NCBI RefSeq assembly: GCF_004216555.1
Contig: NZ_SGWQ01000002.1
Coordinates: forward strand, 465,219-529,218
Reading direction: 5' to 3'
Length of the DNA stretch: 64,000 bases
Origin: Herbihabitans rhizosphaerae
GTDB taxonomy: Bacteria > Actinomycetota > Actinomycetes > Mycobacteriales > Pseudonocardiaceae
The notes beneath the pieces were generated by a model. The model searched no databases. It had not been told where the DNA came from and worked only from the letters and a program-made list of their open reading frames with translations. Positions 26,711 through 35,176 of this stretch are shown here, in pieces. The translations under genes were made by a program, and so were the position numbers. The stretch's first letter is position 1, and the number at the start of each line of letters is the position of its first letter.

Positions 26711-27322
26711 CTACTTCGCTTGCCAGTACAGGAGAATCGTGTCGACGCAGTGGTCGATCAGCTCTTCGCGCGACACGTGCAGCGTCCCGGTCATCCAGGA
26801 GGAGAACAGCGCGGCGACCGCGCCGGTGAGGCCGATCGCGGTCATCGACGCCTGCTGACGGGTGGGGTGGCCGGGCAGTTGGGCGCGCACCATTCTGGTG
26901 AACATCGGCACCGAGGAGATCGTGACGCCGGCGAGCGCTTGGTCGGCCATCGGTTCGACGAGCACCAGGCGTCCCTTGCGCGGGTCGTCGAGGCAGATCG
27001 CCGCGAAGCTCTGCACGGCGGCCCGCGCCTGCCGTTCGAGATCCTCGCCCGCCTCGGCCACCGACGTCTTGAGCGCCTCCTGGATCTCGTCGGCCACCCC
27101 GAGGAACAGGGCCGCGAGCAACTCGTCACGGCCGGCGAAGTTCTCGTAGAAGTAGCGATCGGTCAGGCCCGCCTTGCGGCACACCGAACGGACCGTGACA
27201 CCCGCGCCGCCCTGCTCGCCGACCAGCTCCAGCGCCGCGTCCAACAGCGCGATCCGGCGAGTGGCGCGGCGCTCGGCGAGCGTGGTGCCACCCCAGACGC
27301 GCTCGCCGCCCGACGTCGACAT
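26711..27322 (-). CDS. TetR-family transcriptional regulator
   Basis: A 203-residue TetR repressor. The N-terminal helix-turn-helix spans residues 17-65 (RIALLDAALELVGEQGGAGV, then VCRKAGLTDRYFYENFAGRDEL). The remainder is the ligand-binding domain. It could control the beta-oxidation operon through the repeats at 25723-25762, the divergent beta-helix gene, or both; nothing in the sequence proves the target. The ATG start at 27322 lacks a strong ribosome site. Confidence 0.9.
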   Translation of the reverse strand: MSTSGGERVWGGTTLAERRATRRIALLDAALELVGEQGGAGVTVRSVCRKAGLTDRYFYENFAGRDELLAALFLGVADEIQEALKTSVAEAGEDLERQARAAVQSFAAICLDDPRKGRLVLVEPMADQALAGVTISSVPMFTRMVRAQLPGHPTRQQASMTAIGLTGAVAALFSSWMTGTLHVSREELIDHCVDTILLYWQAK

Positions 27323-27466
27323 CGTGATTCCTTCCGCGACCTGTGCTGATCCACGACAGGGTAGCTCGGGACACCCGTTGTTCATTTTCGACATTCGTGA
27401 AAGCCCGGACAACGAGCACCAATCGCTGGTAGACCTTCGATCGCGGCGTCGACGGGAAGGTGTTCT

Positions 27467-29101
27467 GTGGGTTCGAACGAAACCGGCCGCGGGTTGTCGC
27501 GGCGCACGATGCTCAAGATGGCCGGCGGCACGGCGGTGGCCGGCGGGCTGCTCGGCGGCGCCGGCTACGCCATGGCACGGCCGTCCGCCCCGGCATCCGC
27601 TCCTGAGGCCGCCGCGCCGTGGCACTCCAAGCTGGTGCGCCCCGGACCGGACGGCAAGCTGGTGTACGCCGAGGACGCGAACAAGAGCCGGATCCCCGAC
27701 TTCAGCTGGGCCGGCTACCGCAACGGCGAGGCGCCGCTGCCCGACGTTCCGGTGCTGCGCACGATCTCCCCGGTGAGCGGTGACAACACCGAGCACATCC
27801 AGAAGGCGCTGGACGAGGTGGGCGCGCTTCCGTTGGACGCCAACGGTTTCCGCGGCACCGTGCTGCTTCGGCCCGGCACCTACCCGGTGGCCGGCACGAT
27901 CCGGATCGCGCACAGCGGCGTGGTGCTGCGCGGCGCGGGTCCGACCGACGACCCGGCGGTCAGCTCGATCATCAAGGCGACCGGCAAGGCGGCCCAGCAG
28001 AACGTGATCCTCGTCGGTGGCGCGGTGGAGAACTGGAGTGCCGAGGTGCCCGGCTCGCGCACCGATGTGGTGTCCGATTTCGTGCAGGTCGGCTCGCGCA
28101 CGTTCACCGTGGCCGACGCGTCGAAGCTGAAGGTCGGCGACAACATCATCGTGTTCCACCCACACACGGCCGAGTGGTTGAAGGCGATCGACAACGGCGG
28201 CGTGGACGAGAAGCCGCCGTGGCCGGTCGGCAAGCGGCCGATCATCTACAACCGCTACGTGAAGGCCGTCTCCGGCAACGAGATCACGATCTGCGCGCCG
28301 GTGTTCAACCACCTGGAGCGCAAGCTCTCCCAGTCCTACGTCTACAAGTGGGACAACGGCGAAGTGGTGCGCGACGCGGGTGTGGAGAGTCTACGCATCG
28401 ACATCCAGGCGAACAGCGCCGAGGACGAGGACCACGCGCGCAACGGCGTGCAGCTCAAGGGCGTCGAGGACGCGTGGGTGCGGAACTGCCGCGCGGTCCA
28501 CTTCGTCTTCGCCGGGTTCGACACGCACGCCGCCACGCGGTGCACGATCCTGGACTCGTGGGCCTACAGCCCCAGGTCGCAGATCATCGGCAGCCGGCGG
28601 TACAACTTCAACGCCGGCAACTACGCGCAGCAGGTCCTGTTCCGTGGTCTGACCGCGAGCTACGCGCGGCACGCGTTCGTGGCCAGTGGCACCACGAAGA
28701 CCTCTGGCTGCGCGTGGGTGGACGGTGTGAGCCGGCTCAGCTACTCGGAGAGCGGTGGGCACCACCGGTGGAGTCAGGGTCTGCTGTTCGACAACATCTC
28801 CGAGATCGAGGCGAAGTACGACCGCGGCCACATGATCTCGCTGCACAACCGTATCGACCACGGTAGTGGCCACGGCTGGTCCTCGGTGCACAGCGTGGCG
28901 TGGAACTGCACGGTGGACGACGGCAAGTGGGTGACCGTGCAACGTCCGCCGACCGCGCAGAACTACGCGATCGGCACCACGGGTGCGGCAAACGGCAAGA
29001 GCTACCAGGACCTCACGCCCGGGTTCATCGAGGGCACGAACAAGCCGGGCCTGGCGATCAAGTCGCTGTACGACGCGCAGTTGGCCGACCGGCTGCGCTG
29101 A
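27467..29101 (+). CDS. Tat-exported right-handed beta-helix protein
   Basis: A 544-residue protein. A twin-arginine signal (LSRRTMLKMAGG then a hydrophobic stretch to residue 37) is followed by a pectate-lyase-like beta-helix built of NxI/VxxN-like coils (GTVLLRPGTYPVAGTIRI, GVQLKGVEDAWVRNC, MISLHNRIDHGS). The GTG start at 27467 follows GGAAGGTG. The fold usually serves polysaccharide lyases or hydrolases, but no catalytic triad of a known family can be recognised. Its last 44 bases overlap the end of the convergent transporter ATPase gene, a long overlap. Confidence 0.75.
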   Translation: MGSNETGRGLSRRTMLKMAGGTAVAGGLLGGAGYAMARPSAPASAPEAAAPWHSKLVRPGPDGKLVYAEDANKSRIPDFSWAGYRNGEAPLPDVPVLRTISPVSGDNTEHIQKALDEVGALPLDANGFRGTVLLRPGTYPVAGTIRIAHSGVVLRGAGPTDDPAVSSIIKATGKAAQQNVILVGGAVENWSAEVPGSRTDVVSDFVQVGSRTFTVADASKLKVGDNIIVFHPHTAEWLKAIDNGGVDEKPPWPVGKRPIIYNRYVKAVSGNEITICAPVFNHLERKLSQSYVYKWDNGEVVRDAGVESLRIDIQANSAEDEDHARNGVQLKGVEDAWVRNCRAVHFVFAGFDTHAATRCTILDSWAYSPRSQIIGSRRYNFNAGNYAQQVLFRGLTASYARHAFVASGTTKTSGCAWVDGVSRLSYSESGGHHRWSQGLLFDNISEIEAKYDRGHMISLHNRIDHGSGHGWSSVHSVAWNCTVDDGKWVTVQRPPTAQNYAIGTTGAANGKSYQDLTPGFIEGTNKPGLAIKSLYDAQLADRLR

Positions 29102-29861
29102 TCGGCGACCGGTAGACCACCGCCGGGTTGCCCAGCGCATCGGTACCCAACTCGGCGTCCATCTCGAACACCGAGCGCAGCCGGTCGCGGCTGAGCACCT
29201 CGTCCGGGGTGCCGGCCGCGACCGGGGTGCCGCCGTCCAGGAGCACCAGCCGGTCGCAGTACCGGGCCGCGAGCGACAGGTCGTGCAGCGCCACGATCAC
29301 GGTCGCCTCGCTCCCCGCGAGCAGCTCCATCAGCTCGAACTGGTGGCGCACGTCGAGGTGGTTGGTCGGCTCGTCCAGCAGGATCCCGTACGGCTGCTGG
29401 GCGAGCGCCCGCGCGATGTGCGCCCGCTGACGCTCGCCGCCGGACAGCGTGGACCACTGCCGCTCCTCGAGTCCGGTGAGCCCGAGGCGCTCGACCGCGG
29501 CCTCGATCACGAGCCGGTCGATCACGGTCGGCCCGCGCCACGGGTCGCGGAACGGCGTGCGGCCGAGACCCACGACGTCGATCAGCCGCAGATCGCTGTC
29601 GGCATGCGAAACCTGTTCCACGAAGGCGATCCGCCGCGCCACCTGACGCCGGCTCCAGCCGCTGATGTCCTCGCCGTCGTAGCGGACCACGCCGGTACTC
29701 GGCGCGCGCAGGCCGGCGACGCAGCGCAGCAGGGTGGACTTGCCGGACCCGTTCGGCCCGATCAGCCCGACCGTCTCATGTGGACGGACGTCGAGGTCCA
29801 CGTCGTGCACGATCACCTTGTCTCCAGCGGCCCAGCTCAGTGCCTCGACGCTGATCCTCAC
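29058..29861 (-). CDS. Siderophore-type ABC transporter ATPase (FecE/FepC-like)
   Basis: A 267-residue ABC ATPase. The motifs are Walker A GPNGSGKST near residue 36, the Q-loop FVEQVSH, signature LSGGERQRAHIARAL, Walker B GILLDEPTNHLD, and the switch His in ALHDL. The type DEPTNHLD with the FecCD permease and the lipoprotein upstream identifies a metal-chelate importer. The start is GTG overlapping the permease stop by four bases. It is the last gene of the three-gene operon. Confidence 0.93.
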   Translation of the reverse strand: MRISVEALSWAAGDKVIVHDVDLDVRPHETVGLIGPNGSGKSTLLRCVAGLRAPSTGVVRYDGEDISGWSRRQVARRIAFVEQVSHADSDLRLIDVVGLGRTPFRDPWRGPTVIDRLVIEAAVERLGLTGLEERQWSTLSGGERQRAHIARALAQQPYGILLDEPTNHLDVRHQFELMELLAGSEATVIVALHDLSLAARYCDRLVLLDGGTPVAAGTPDEVLSRDRLRSVFEMDAELGTDALGNPAVVYRSPISAAGRPTARRTAT

Positions 29862-30958
29862 AGCTCGCCCCGCTTTCGCAGCACCAGCAGGAACAGCGGC
29901 ACGCCGACCAGCGCTGTGAACACCCCGACCGGCACCTCCCTCGGCGCGAACGCCACGCGGGCCAGCGCGTCGGTCCACACCAGGAAGATCGCGCCGACGA
30001 GCGCGGTGAACGGCAGCAGCACCCGGTGCAGCGGGCCGACCAGGAACCGCACCCCGTGCGGCACGATCAGCCCGACGAATCCGATCGCGCCGACCGTCGC
30101 CACCGCCACCGAGGTCAGCACCGCGGTCACGATGAGCAGCGTGACCCGGGTGGCGCGCACGTTCACGCCGAGCGAGGCCGCCGTGTCCGCGCCGAAGGAG
30201 AAACCGTCCAACGCGTTGGCGCACAACCAGATCAGCGTGATCCCGAGCGCGGCGGCGATCGCGCACACCACCACGCCGTCCCAGCGCGACGGTGCCATCG
30301 AACCGAGCAGCCAGTGCGTGATCGCGCGGGTCGCCTCGGCGTCGCCGGACGCCATCAGCACCAGCGAGGTGATCGCCGCGAACAGTTGCCCGACCACCAC
30401 GCCGGTGAGCACGATCCGCATGGAGTCCAGGCCGCCGCGCCGCATCAGCACCATCAGCAGGCCGAAGGAGAGCAGCGCGCCGACCAGCGCGCCACCGGTC
30501 ACGCCCAGTGTGGTGGCGCCGTAGCCGAGCACGACGACGATCACCGCGCCGGTGGACGCGCCGTTGGAGACGCCGAGCAGGTACGGGTCGGCCAGCGCGT
30601 TGCGGGTGACCGCCTGCAACGCGGCGCCGCACACCGCGAGCGAGGCACCCACGACCGCGGCCATCAGCACCCGAGGCACCCGCAGGTCCCAGATCAGCGA
30701 GTCGACGAGCCTGGGGAGCGGCTCGACGTCCAGGCCCAGCCGCCATCCGAGCGCACGGCCGATCTCCGGGTAGCCGATCTGGCTGGCGCCGATCCGGATG
30801 GACACGACGATCGACACGGCCAGGCCGGCGAGCCCGAGTACGAACAGCAGCACCAGGCGCGGGGTGTTGCCGGTGCGGCGGCGCGGTGCCTCGGGCGACT
30901 CCAGCGACCGCGCCGACGGGTGCAGCAGGTCGACCGGCTCGGTCGCGCTAGCGGACAT
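29858..30958 (-). CDS. FecCD-type metal-chelate permease
   Basis: A 366-residue integral membrane protein of the FecCD/BtuC family with about ten membrane segments after a hydrophilic N-terminus of 33 residues. Characteristic stretches are LRVPRVLMAAVVGASLAVCG, QAVTRNALADPYLLGVS and GAIGFVGLIVPHGVRFLVG. Only one permease gene is present, so it should function as a homodimer. It overlaps the binding protein gene by 11 bases. Confidence 0.93.
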   Translation of the reverse strand: MSASATEPVDLLHPSARSLESPEAPRRRTGNTPRLVLLFVLGLAGLAVSIVVSIRIGASQIGYPEIGRALGWRLGLDVEPLPRLVDSLIWDLRVPRVLMAAVVGASLAVCGAALQAVTRNALADPYLLGVSNGASTGAVIVVVLGYGATTLGVTGGALVGALLSFGLLMVLMRRGGLDSMRIVLTGVVVGQLFAAITSLVLMASGDAEATRAITHWLLGSMAPSRWDGVVVCAIAAALGITLIWLCANALDGFSFGADTAASLGVNVRATRVTLLIVTAVLTSVAVATVGAIGFVGLIVPHGVRFLVGPLHRVLLPFTALVGAIFLVWTDALARVAFAPREVPVGVFTALVGVPLFLLVLRKRGEL

Positions 30959-31943
30959 GACCCAGCGTCCGCAGCCCGTCGGTGATCACTCGAAGTGCGT
31001 TCACCGAGCGCACCGTCGGGTCCAGCTCGACGCCCGGGGCGATGATGAACCTGTTGTCCCGCACGGCTTTCAGCTGTGACATGACCGGGTCCCGGCGCAT
31101 CAGGTCGATCTTGTCGGCGGCGCTGTCGCCAGGCAGGCCGCGCTCGGCCAGGTCACCGATGACGATCACGTCGGGGTTGCGCTTGGCCAGTTCCTCCCAG
31201 GACACCTCGGGCCAGTCGTCGGCCACGTCGTCGAACACGTTGCGCACGCCGAGCAGCCTGCTCATCTCGTTGGGCAGGCCGGTCCTGCCCGCGACGTAGG
31301 GGATTCCCTTCGCGGTCGAGTACAGGTAGGCGACCGACGGCGTGCCGATCAGACCGGCGCGCGCGTCACTCGCGCGCCGCAGGACCGCGCGCTGTTCGGT
31401 GATCATCGCGGTGGCGCGGTCCTCGACACCGAAGATCCGCCCGAAGTTCTCGAAGTCGCGGAACAACAGGTCGAACGCGGCGAGGCCAGGATCGTTGTCC
31501 TTCGGGCAGTCCAGGCCGCTGACGTAGGCGGGCAACCCGAGCTCGCCGAGCTCCGCACGCGTGCCGGCCCGGTCCTTGGTGAACAGTTCGGCGCTGGCGG
31601 CCACGGCGAAGTCGGGCGTGGCGGCACGAAGCTGTTCGCTGGTGAGGTACTTCGGGTTGAGTACCGGGATCTTGCCGTAGGCGTCCGCGTACTGGGGCGC
31701 CACCTTCGTCTTGAGGTTGGCGGTACCGACCATGCGGTCCGCGACGCCGAGCGCGATCAAGGTCTCCGTGGACGGCTGGTCCAATGTGACGACTCGCTTC
31801 GGCGGCCGTGGCACGGTGATCTCGGTGCCACAGCTGCGCAGGGTGGTGGTGGCTCCCGTCGGTGCGGCGTTGGTCTGGTTCGCGCAGCCGGCGGCGATCA
31901 GCGTCGCCGCGAGTATCAGGCCGGCGCGGGCACGAGCGGGCAC
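30948..31943 (-). CDS. Siderophore-type solute-binding lipoprotein
   Basis: A 331-residue periplasmic-binding-like lipoprotein. The signal ends at a lipobox LIAAGC (Cys about 19). The FepB/FhuD-type domain starts with RVVTLDQPSTETLIALGVADRMVG and has the long connecting helix typical of helical-hinge metal-chelate binders (PF01497). The start is GTG with GGAGG five bases upstream. A Zur/Fur-like box lies about 40 bases upstream, in the gap shared with the divergent exporter. The ligand may be a ferric, zinc or other metal chelate. Confidence 0.9.
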   Translation of the reverse strand: MPARARAGLILAATLIAAGCANQTNAAPTGATTTLRSCGTEITVPRPPKRVVTLDQPSTETLIALGVADRMVGTANLKTKVAPQYADAYGKIPVLNPKYLTSEQLRAATPDFAVAASAELFTKDRAGTRAELGELGLPAYVSGLDCPKDNDPGLAAFDLLFRDFENFGRIFGVEDRATAMITEQRAVLRRASDARAGLIGTPSVAYLYSTAKGIPYVAGRTGLPNEMSRLLGVRNVFDDVADDWPEVSWEELAKRNPDVIVIGDLAERGLPGDSAADKIDLMRRDPVMSQLKAVRDNRFIIAPGVELDPTVRSVNALRVITDGLRTLGHVR

Positions 31944-31979
31944 GGGTACCTCCGGGATCCTGTGGTGGTTTGCCTACTA

Positions 31980-31998
31980 TAACGACAATCGTTTTCAC
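31980..31998. promoter_or_regulatory. Zur/Fur-like operator between importer and exporter
   Basis: CGACAATCGTTTTCA (31983-31997) reads TGAAAACGATTGTCG on the other strand, 12 of 15 matches to the TGAAAATGATTTTCA motif I recall for actinobacterial Zur. A perfect inner dyad AACGA-CAA-TCGTT (31981-31993) supports it. It lies in the short gap between the lipoprotein and the exporter genes, near TATAAC/TATAGT -10-like bases for both directions. Confidence 0.6.
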
Positions 31999-32019
31999 GT
32001 ATGTCCGCTGGAGGCTGGA

Positions 32020-33228
32020 ATGTCGGTGGTCACGCCGCCGTCCGTGCTGCGCGATGGCGCGTTCGTGCGGCTGTGGACCGGTGCGACCGGGTCCGGCCTC
32101 GCGACCTGGGCGCTGCCGTTCATCCTGGGGCTGGCGGTCTTGCACGGCGATCTCGACCCGGTCGGCCTCGGCGTGGTGCTCGCGGCGCGCACCGTGGGGT
32201 TCCTCGCCGCCGTCCCGGTCGGCGGCGTGCTGGCCGACCGGCACTCGCGGCGGGGCGTGGTGCTGTGGTCCGGGTTGGTGGCGGCCGTCGCGATGCCCGT
32301 GATGGTGTTCGGCCTCGGCCGCTCGGTGGCGCTGATGGCGATCGCCGCCGCGGTGGCGGGTGCCGGCCAGGGTGCGTGCCGGCCGGCGTTCCAGGCGCTG
32401 ACCGCGGAGATCGTGGACGGGGACCGCCGTCAGCAGGCCAACGCGGCCATGTCGCTCGCGGTGCGTGTCACCACGCTGGTGGCGCCCGGGTTGACCACGC
32501 TGCTCGGCGCGTTCGTCTCCGTGCACGCGCTGCTGTTCGGCGTGGCGGTGCTCTGGTTGACCGCCGCATTCGTTCCGCCACAAGGGAAAGCTCGTCCGGT
32601 CGATGACGTGCCGGCGCGGGCCGGGTTCTTCACCGAGTTCGTCGAGGGCGTGCGGGAGGCGCGCCGGCACCCGTGGTTCGTCGCCGGGCTCGTCGCGCTG
32701 ACCTGCGTGGTCGCGACCGGCTACTCGGCGACCGGGGTGGTGCTGCCGATGGTCAGCCGCGACCGGTACGGCACTGAGGTGGTGCTGGCCGCGGCGACGA
32801 CCGGATACGCGGTCGGCGCGTTGATCGGCGCGCTGCTGATCTCACGCTGGCGACCCGCGGCCCAGGGCTGGGCGGCGTTCGCCAGCCTCGCCTGCTACGG
32901 ATTCGCGCCGCTGAGCCTGCTGCTTCCGGTACACCCGGCGATGATCGTGGCGGCCTACGTGATCGCCGGCCTCGGCATCGAGTTGTTCAACGTGCCGTGG
33001 TTCACCGCGACGCAGCGCGAGGTGGCGCCGGACAAGCTGGCGCGCGTGTCCTCTTTGGACTTCCTGCTGTCCTACGGGCTCGCGCCGGCCGGGCTCGCGC
33101 TGATCGCCCCCGCGATCCAGGAGTTCGGGGCCACGCCGGTACTCGCCGTGTGCACGGTGATCTGCTTCGCGGTACCCGCGGCGGCCTGCCTGGTGCCGAG
33201 TGCCCGCGGGCTCACCACGAAGCCGTGA
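32020..33228 (+). CDS. MFS transporter, EntS-like exporter
   Basis: A 402-residue major-facilitator protein with twelve predicted membrane helices. The loop 2-3 motif is GVLADRHSRRG and the central hydrophilic loop follows residue 195. The start ATG at 32020 follows GGAGG (32010-32014). It resembles EntS-type siderophore exporters, and the divergent pairing with a siderophore-type importer matches the fepDGC/entS order of Enterobacteria. An alternative is a general drug exporter. Its end overlaps a small reverse-strand gene fragment. Confidence 0.85.
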   Translation: MSVVTPPSVLRDGAFVRLWTGATGSGLATWALPFILGLAVLHGDLDPVGLGVVLAARTVGFLAAVPVGGVLADRHSRRGVVLWSGLVAAVAMPVMVFGLGRSVALMAIAAAVAGAGQGACRPAFQALTAEIVDGDRRQQANAAMSLAVRVTTLVAPGLTTLLGAFVSVHALLFGVAVLWLTAAFVPPQGKARPVDDVPARAGFFTEFVEGVREARRHPWFVAGLVALTCVVATGYSATGVVLPMVSRDRYGTEVVLAAATTGYAVGALIGALLISRWRPAAQGWAAFASLACYGFAPLSLLLPVHPAMIVAAYVIAGLGIELFNVPWFTATQREVAPDKLARVSSLDFLLSYGLAPAGLALIAPAIQEFGATPVLAVCTVICFAVPAAACLVPSARGLTTKP

Positions 33229-33376
33229 GCGCGGTGTGGATCTGCTCGTGGGTGGGCAGGTCCAGCCGGCAGCACGCATCGGTGGCGGGCGGCGCGCCCG
33301 TGACGACGTCCCGACCGTCGATCACGACCGTGGGGGACGGGTAAGCACCCTGACGCTCGTGGGTCGGCACCGGCAC
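33212..33376 (-). pseudogene. C-terminal fragment of a thioredoxin-like protein of organomercurial-lyase loci
   Basis: An open stretch of 54 codons reads GAYPSPTVVIDGRDVVTG, DACCRLDLPTHEQIHTAL. That is the C-terminal half of a small thioredoxin-like/glutaredoxin-like family found beside MerB-like genes. No start and no N-terminal CxxC-type region precede it; instead, the upstream sequence is the reverse strand of the MerB remnant. Orientation is opposite to that remnant, so the pair has been rearranged. Family naming is from memory of the pattern, not from a search. Confidence 0.55.
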
Positions 33377-33856
33377 CGCGCCCACCCGCGACCAACTCAC
33401 CGACCTCGACGAGGCGCCGGTCGTGCTGTCCGCCGCCGACGTCATCGGCCTCGACACCGCGGCGAGATCGCCTACGCCTACCCGTTCTCCTCCCGGCCCA
33501 CCGAGACACGGCTCTACGCGATGTGCGCGATCGACGCGCTCGGCATCCCAGCCATGCTGGACACCGATGCGGTGATCACCTCCCGCGATCCGGAGACCGG
33601 CGAGCCGATCACCGTCCAGGTGACAGGCGGCGGCACGGACTGGCGGCCCGCGAACGCCGTGGTGCATCTCGGTTCACGAGCCGACTGCCGCACGACCACC
33701 TCGGCCGAGTCCTGCTGTGGCTACATCAACTTCTTCGGCCACCGTCGCGGCGCGCTCACATGGGCGGCCCGCCATCCGGAGATCGACAGCCTCGTGCTCG
33801 ACCAGGACCAGGCACTCGCCGAGGATGTGCGCTGCTTCGGCGACCTGCTCAGCTGA
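33366..33856 (+). pseudogene. Alkylmercury lyase (MerB-like), frameshifted remnant
   Basis: The 3' part is good MerB-like sequence with the catalytic residues still present: the Cys and Asp of YAMCAIDALGIP and the second Cys of AESCCGYINFFGH. The preceding segment TRDQLTDLDEAPVVLSAADV-IGLDT lies in another frame. The frames would meet if one base were restored near 33459 (T-D-G-E-I-A reading). No start codon with a ribosome site is visible. It is most likely a decayed gene, with a sequencing error as the alternative. The stop overlaps the TauD-type gene by eight bases. Confidence 0.75.
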
Positions 33857-34778
33857 GTTCCGAGTAGTGCGAGGCGTCGCCGGTGCGGATCGTGCTGGAC
33901 ACGCCGTCCACGCTGACCGGCACGTCGCCGGAGATGGTCACCCGGTTCAGCCTGCGGTGGTGGTCGTCGTAGTCGGCCACGCCGTAGTGCTGGGTGGCCC
34001 GGTTGTCCCAGATCGCCACGTCGCCCTCGGCCCACTGCCAGCGCACGGTGTTCTCCAACTGGGTCACCCGGTGCTGCAGGAGCTGGAAGATCGCCTGTGA
34101 CTCGGTGCTGGTGAGCCCGACGAGCCGCTTCACGAAGTGGCCGAGCAGCAACGCCCGCTCGCCGGTCTCCGGGTGCACGCGCACCACGGGGTGCTCGGTC
34201 TCGTACACCTTGGACACGAATTCCTCGCGGTACTCCTCGGTCTTCACGTCCACCCCGCCGATCCGGGTGGAGTCGAGGTTCGCCGCGTAGTCGTAGGCGT
34301 TGGTGTGCACCGCCCACAGCCGGTCGACCAACGCCTTGACCGCCTCGGGCAGGCTCTCGTACGCGCGCACGGTGTTCGCCCACACCGTGCTCCCGCCGTA
34401 GGGCGGCAGCTCGATCGCGCGCAGGACGCTGATCGCCGGCACCCGGTCCACGAAGGTGACGTCGGTGTGCCAGCTGTTCGCCTTGCCGTAGTCGGAGTCG
34501 ATCGGCAGCACGTTGGCGTGGTCGCGGCCGCGCACCGTGGGGTGCGCGAGCGTCGGGTCGCCGAGCAGCCTGGCGAACTCGAGCTGGCCGGCGTCGTCGA
34601 GGTGGTGCTGGCCACGGAAGAAGATCACCTTGTTGGCCAGCAGCGCCGACCGGACTTCGGCGACCGTGCTCGTGTCCAGGCCGCCGCCGAGTCGCACCCC
34701 GTCGATTCTGGCGCCGATTCCCGCGCCCAGCTTCGACACCCCGATCGCCGTCGCCGTGCTTTCCAACTGTGCGGTCAT
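33849..34778 (-). CDS. TauD/TfdA-type Fe(II)/2OG dioxygenase (sulfonate/sulfate-ester class)
   Basis: A 309-residue dioxygenase of the taurine dioxygenase/alkylsulfatase group. The iron site is H104-x-D106 in [10 protein letters not shown] and H264 in [10 protein letters not shown]; the 2-oxoglutarate arginine follows in [10 protein letters not shown]. The start ATG at 34778 follows AAGGAAA. Enzymes of this group release sulfite or sulfate from organosulfur compounds. It is divergent from a sulfonate-type transporter operon, so together they form a sulfur-scavenging locus. Confidence 0.9.
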   Translation of the reverse strand: MTAQLESTATAIGVSKLGAGIGARIDGVRLGGGLDTSTVAEVRSALLANKVIFFRGQHHLDDAGQLEFARLLGDPTLAHPTVRGRDHANVLPIDSDYGKANSWHTDVTFVDRVPAISVLRAIELPPYGGSTVWANTVRAYESLPEAVKALVDRLWAVHTNAYDYAANLDSTRIGGVDVKTEEYREEFVSKVYETEHPVVRVHPETGERALLLGHFVKRLVGLTSTESQAIFQLLQHRVTQLENTVRWQWAEGDVAIWDNRATQHYGVADYDDHHRRLNRVTISGDVPVSVDGVSSTIRTGDASHYSELS

Positions 34779-35009
34779 GATTGTTTCCTTTCGCGCAAAT
34801 CGCTTCGCCTTCCATTCGAGGCGCGTAAAGGTGTTACTGGCAAGTTTGTTCGGCGTGAAATTAAGTCGTCTCACCTGGCGGACGCGGTGGACTAACTTTC
34901 ACGGCGAAAGCAACTGCCGGGACGTCCAGCAACGGCGGTGCTCGATCCATGATGTGGGAACGGCTTCCGGAGCGTTGACCACACCCGATCACGATGTCAG
35001 GCTCCCGGT
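34779..35009. other. Divergent intergenic region of the sulfur locus
   Basis: About 230 bases between the TauD-type gene and the leader peptide have visibly lower G+C than their surroundings and no credible coding frame. I looked for a second leader peptide on the reverse strand and found none. It must carry promoters for both directions, but I cannot point to a convincing -35/-10 pair. Confidence 0.5.
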
Positions 35010-35087
35010 GTGAGTCAAGCCGCCACCCTCACCACACGCCGGCACGTCGATCTGCGACGGCACGCCAGCGCATTCTGTCGCGCCTGA
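35010..35087 (+). CDS. Cysteine-containing leader peptide (25 residues)
   Basis: A GTG-started peptide with the core TRRHVDLRRHASAFCRA and a TGA stop. It matches the RRHVDLxRxxSAxC pattern of the small putative leader peptides known upstream of sulfur-metabolism operons in actinobacteria. The Cys codon TGT is the third from the end, so a ribosome starved for cysteinyl-tRNA would pause there. It lies 89 bases upstream of the transporter start, a suitable attenuator distance. The family pattern is recalled from annotated genomes. Confidence 0.75.
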   Translation: MSQAATLTTRRHVDLRRHASAFCRA

Positions 35088-35099
35088 CGCGTCTCATTC

Positions 35100-35158
35100 T
35101 TCGAGCTCATACGGGAGCACCTGTTTCCGTGTCATCGGCGTGCTCGAATTCGTTCCCG
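35100..35158 (+). promoter_or_regulatory. Possible attenuator region after the leader peptide
   Basis: Two pairings share the same bases: TTCGAG (35100-35105) with CTCGAA (35143-35148), or GAGCAC (35115-35120) with GTGCTC (35140-35145), helped by CGGGA/TCCCG (35112-35116 and 35154-35158). They are mutually exclusive, as in attenuation, but the loops are long and there is no U-tract. Weak evidence only. Confidence 0.3.
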
Positions 35159-35176
35159 AACCCCAAGGAATTTGCG

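Noticed and set aside
28983-30524. Forward frame of 513 codons over the transporter genes
   Set aside because: Composition is an antisense shadow of the ATPase and permease, whose motifs are clear on the reverse strand.
34779-35009. A second leader peptide on the reverse strand before the TauD-type gene
   Set aside because: All three reverse frames were read; none gives the RRHVDL core or a Cys near a stop.
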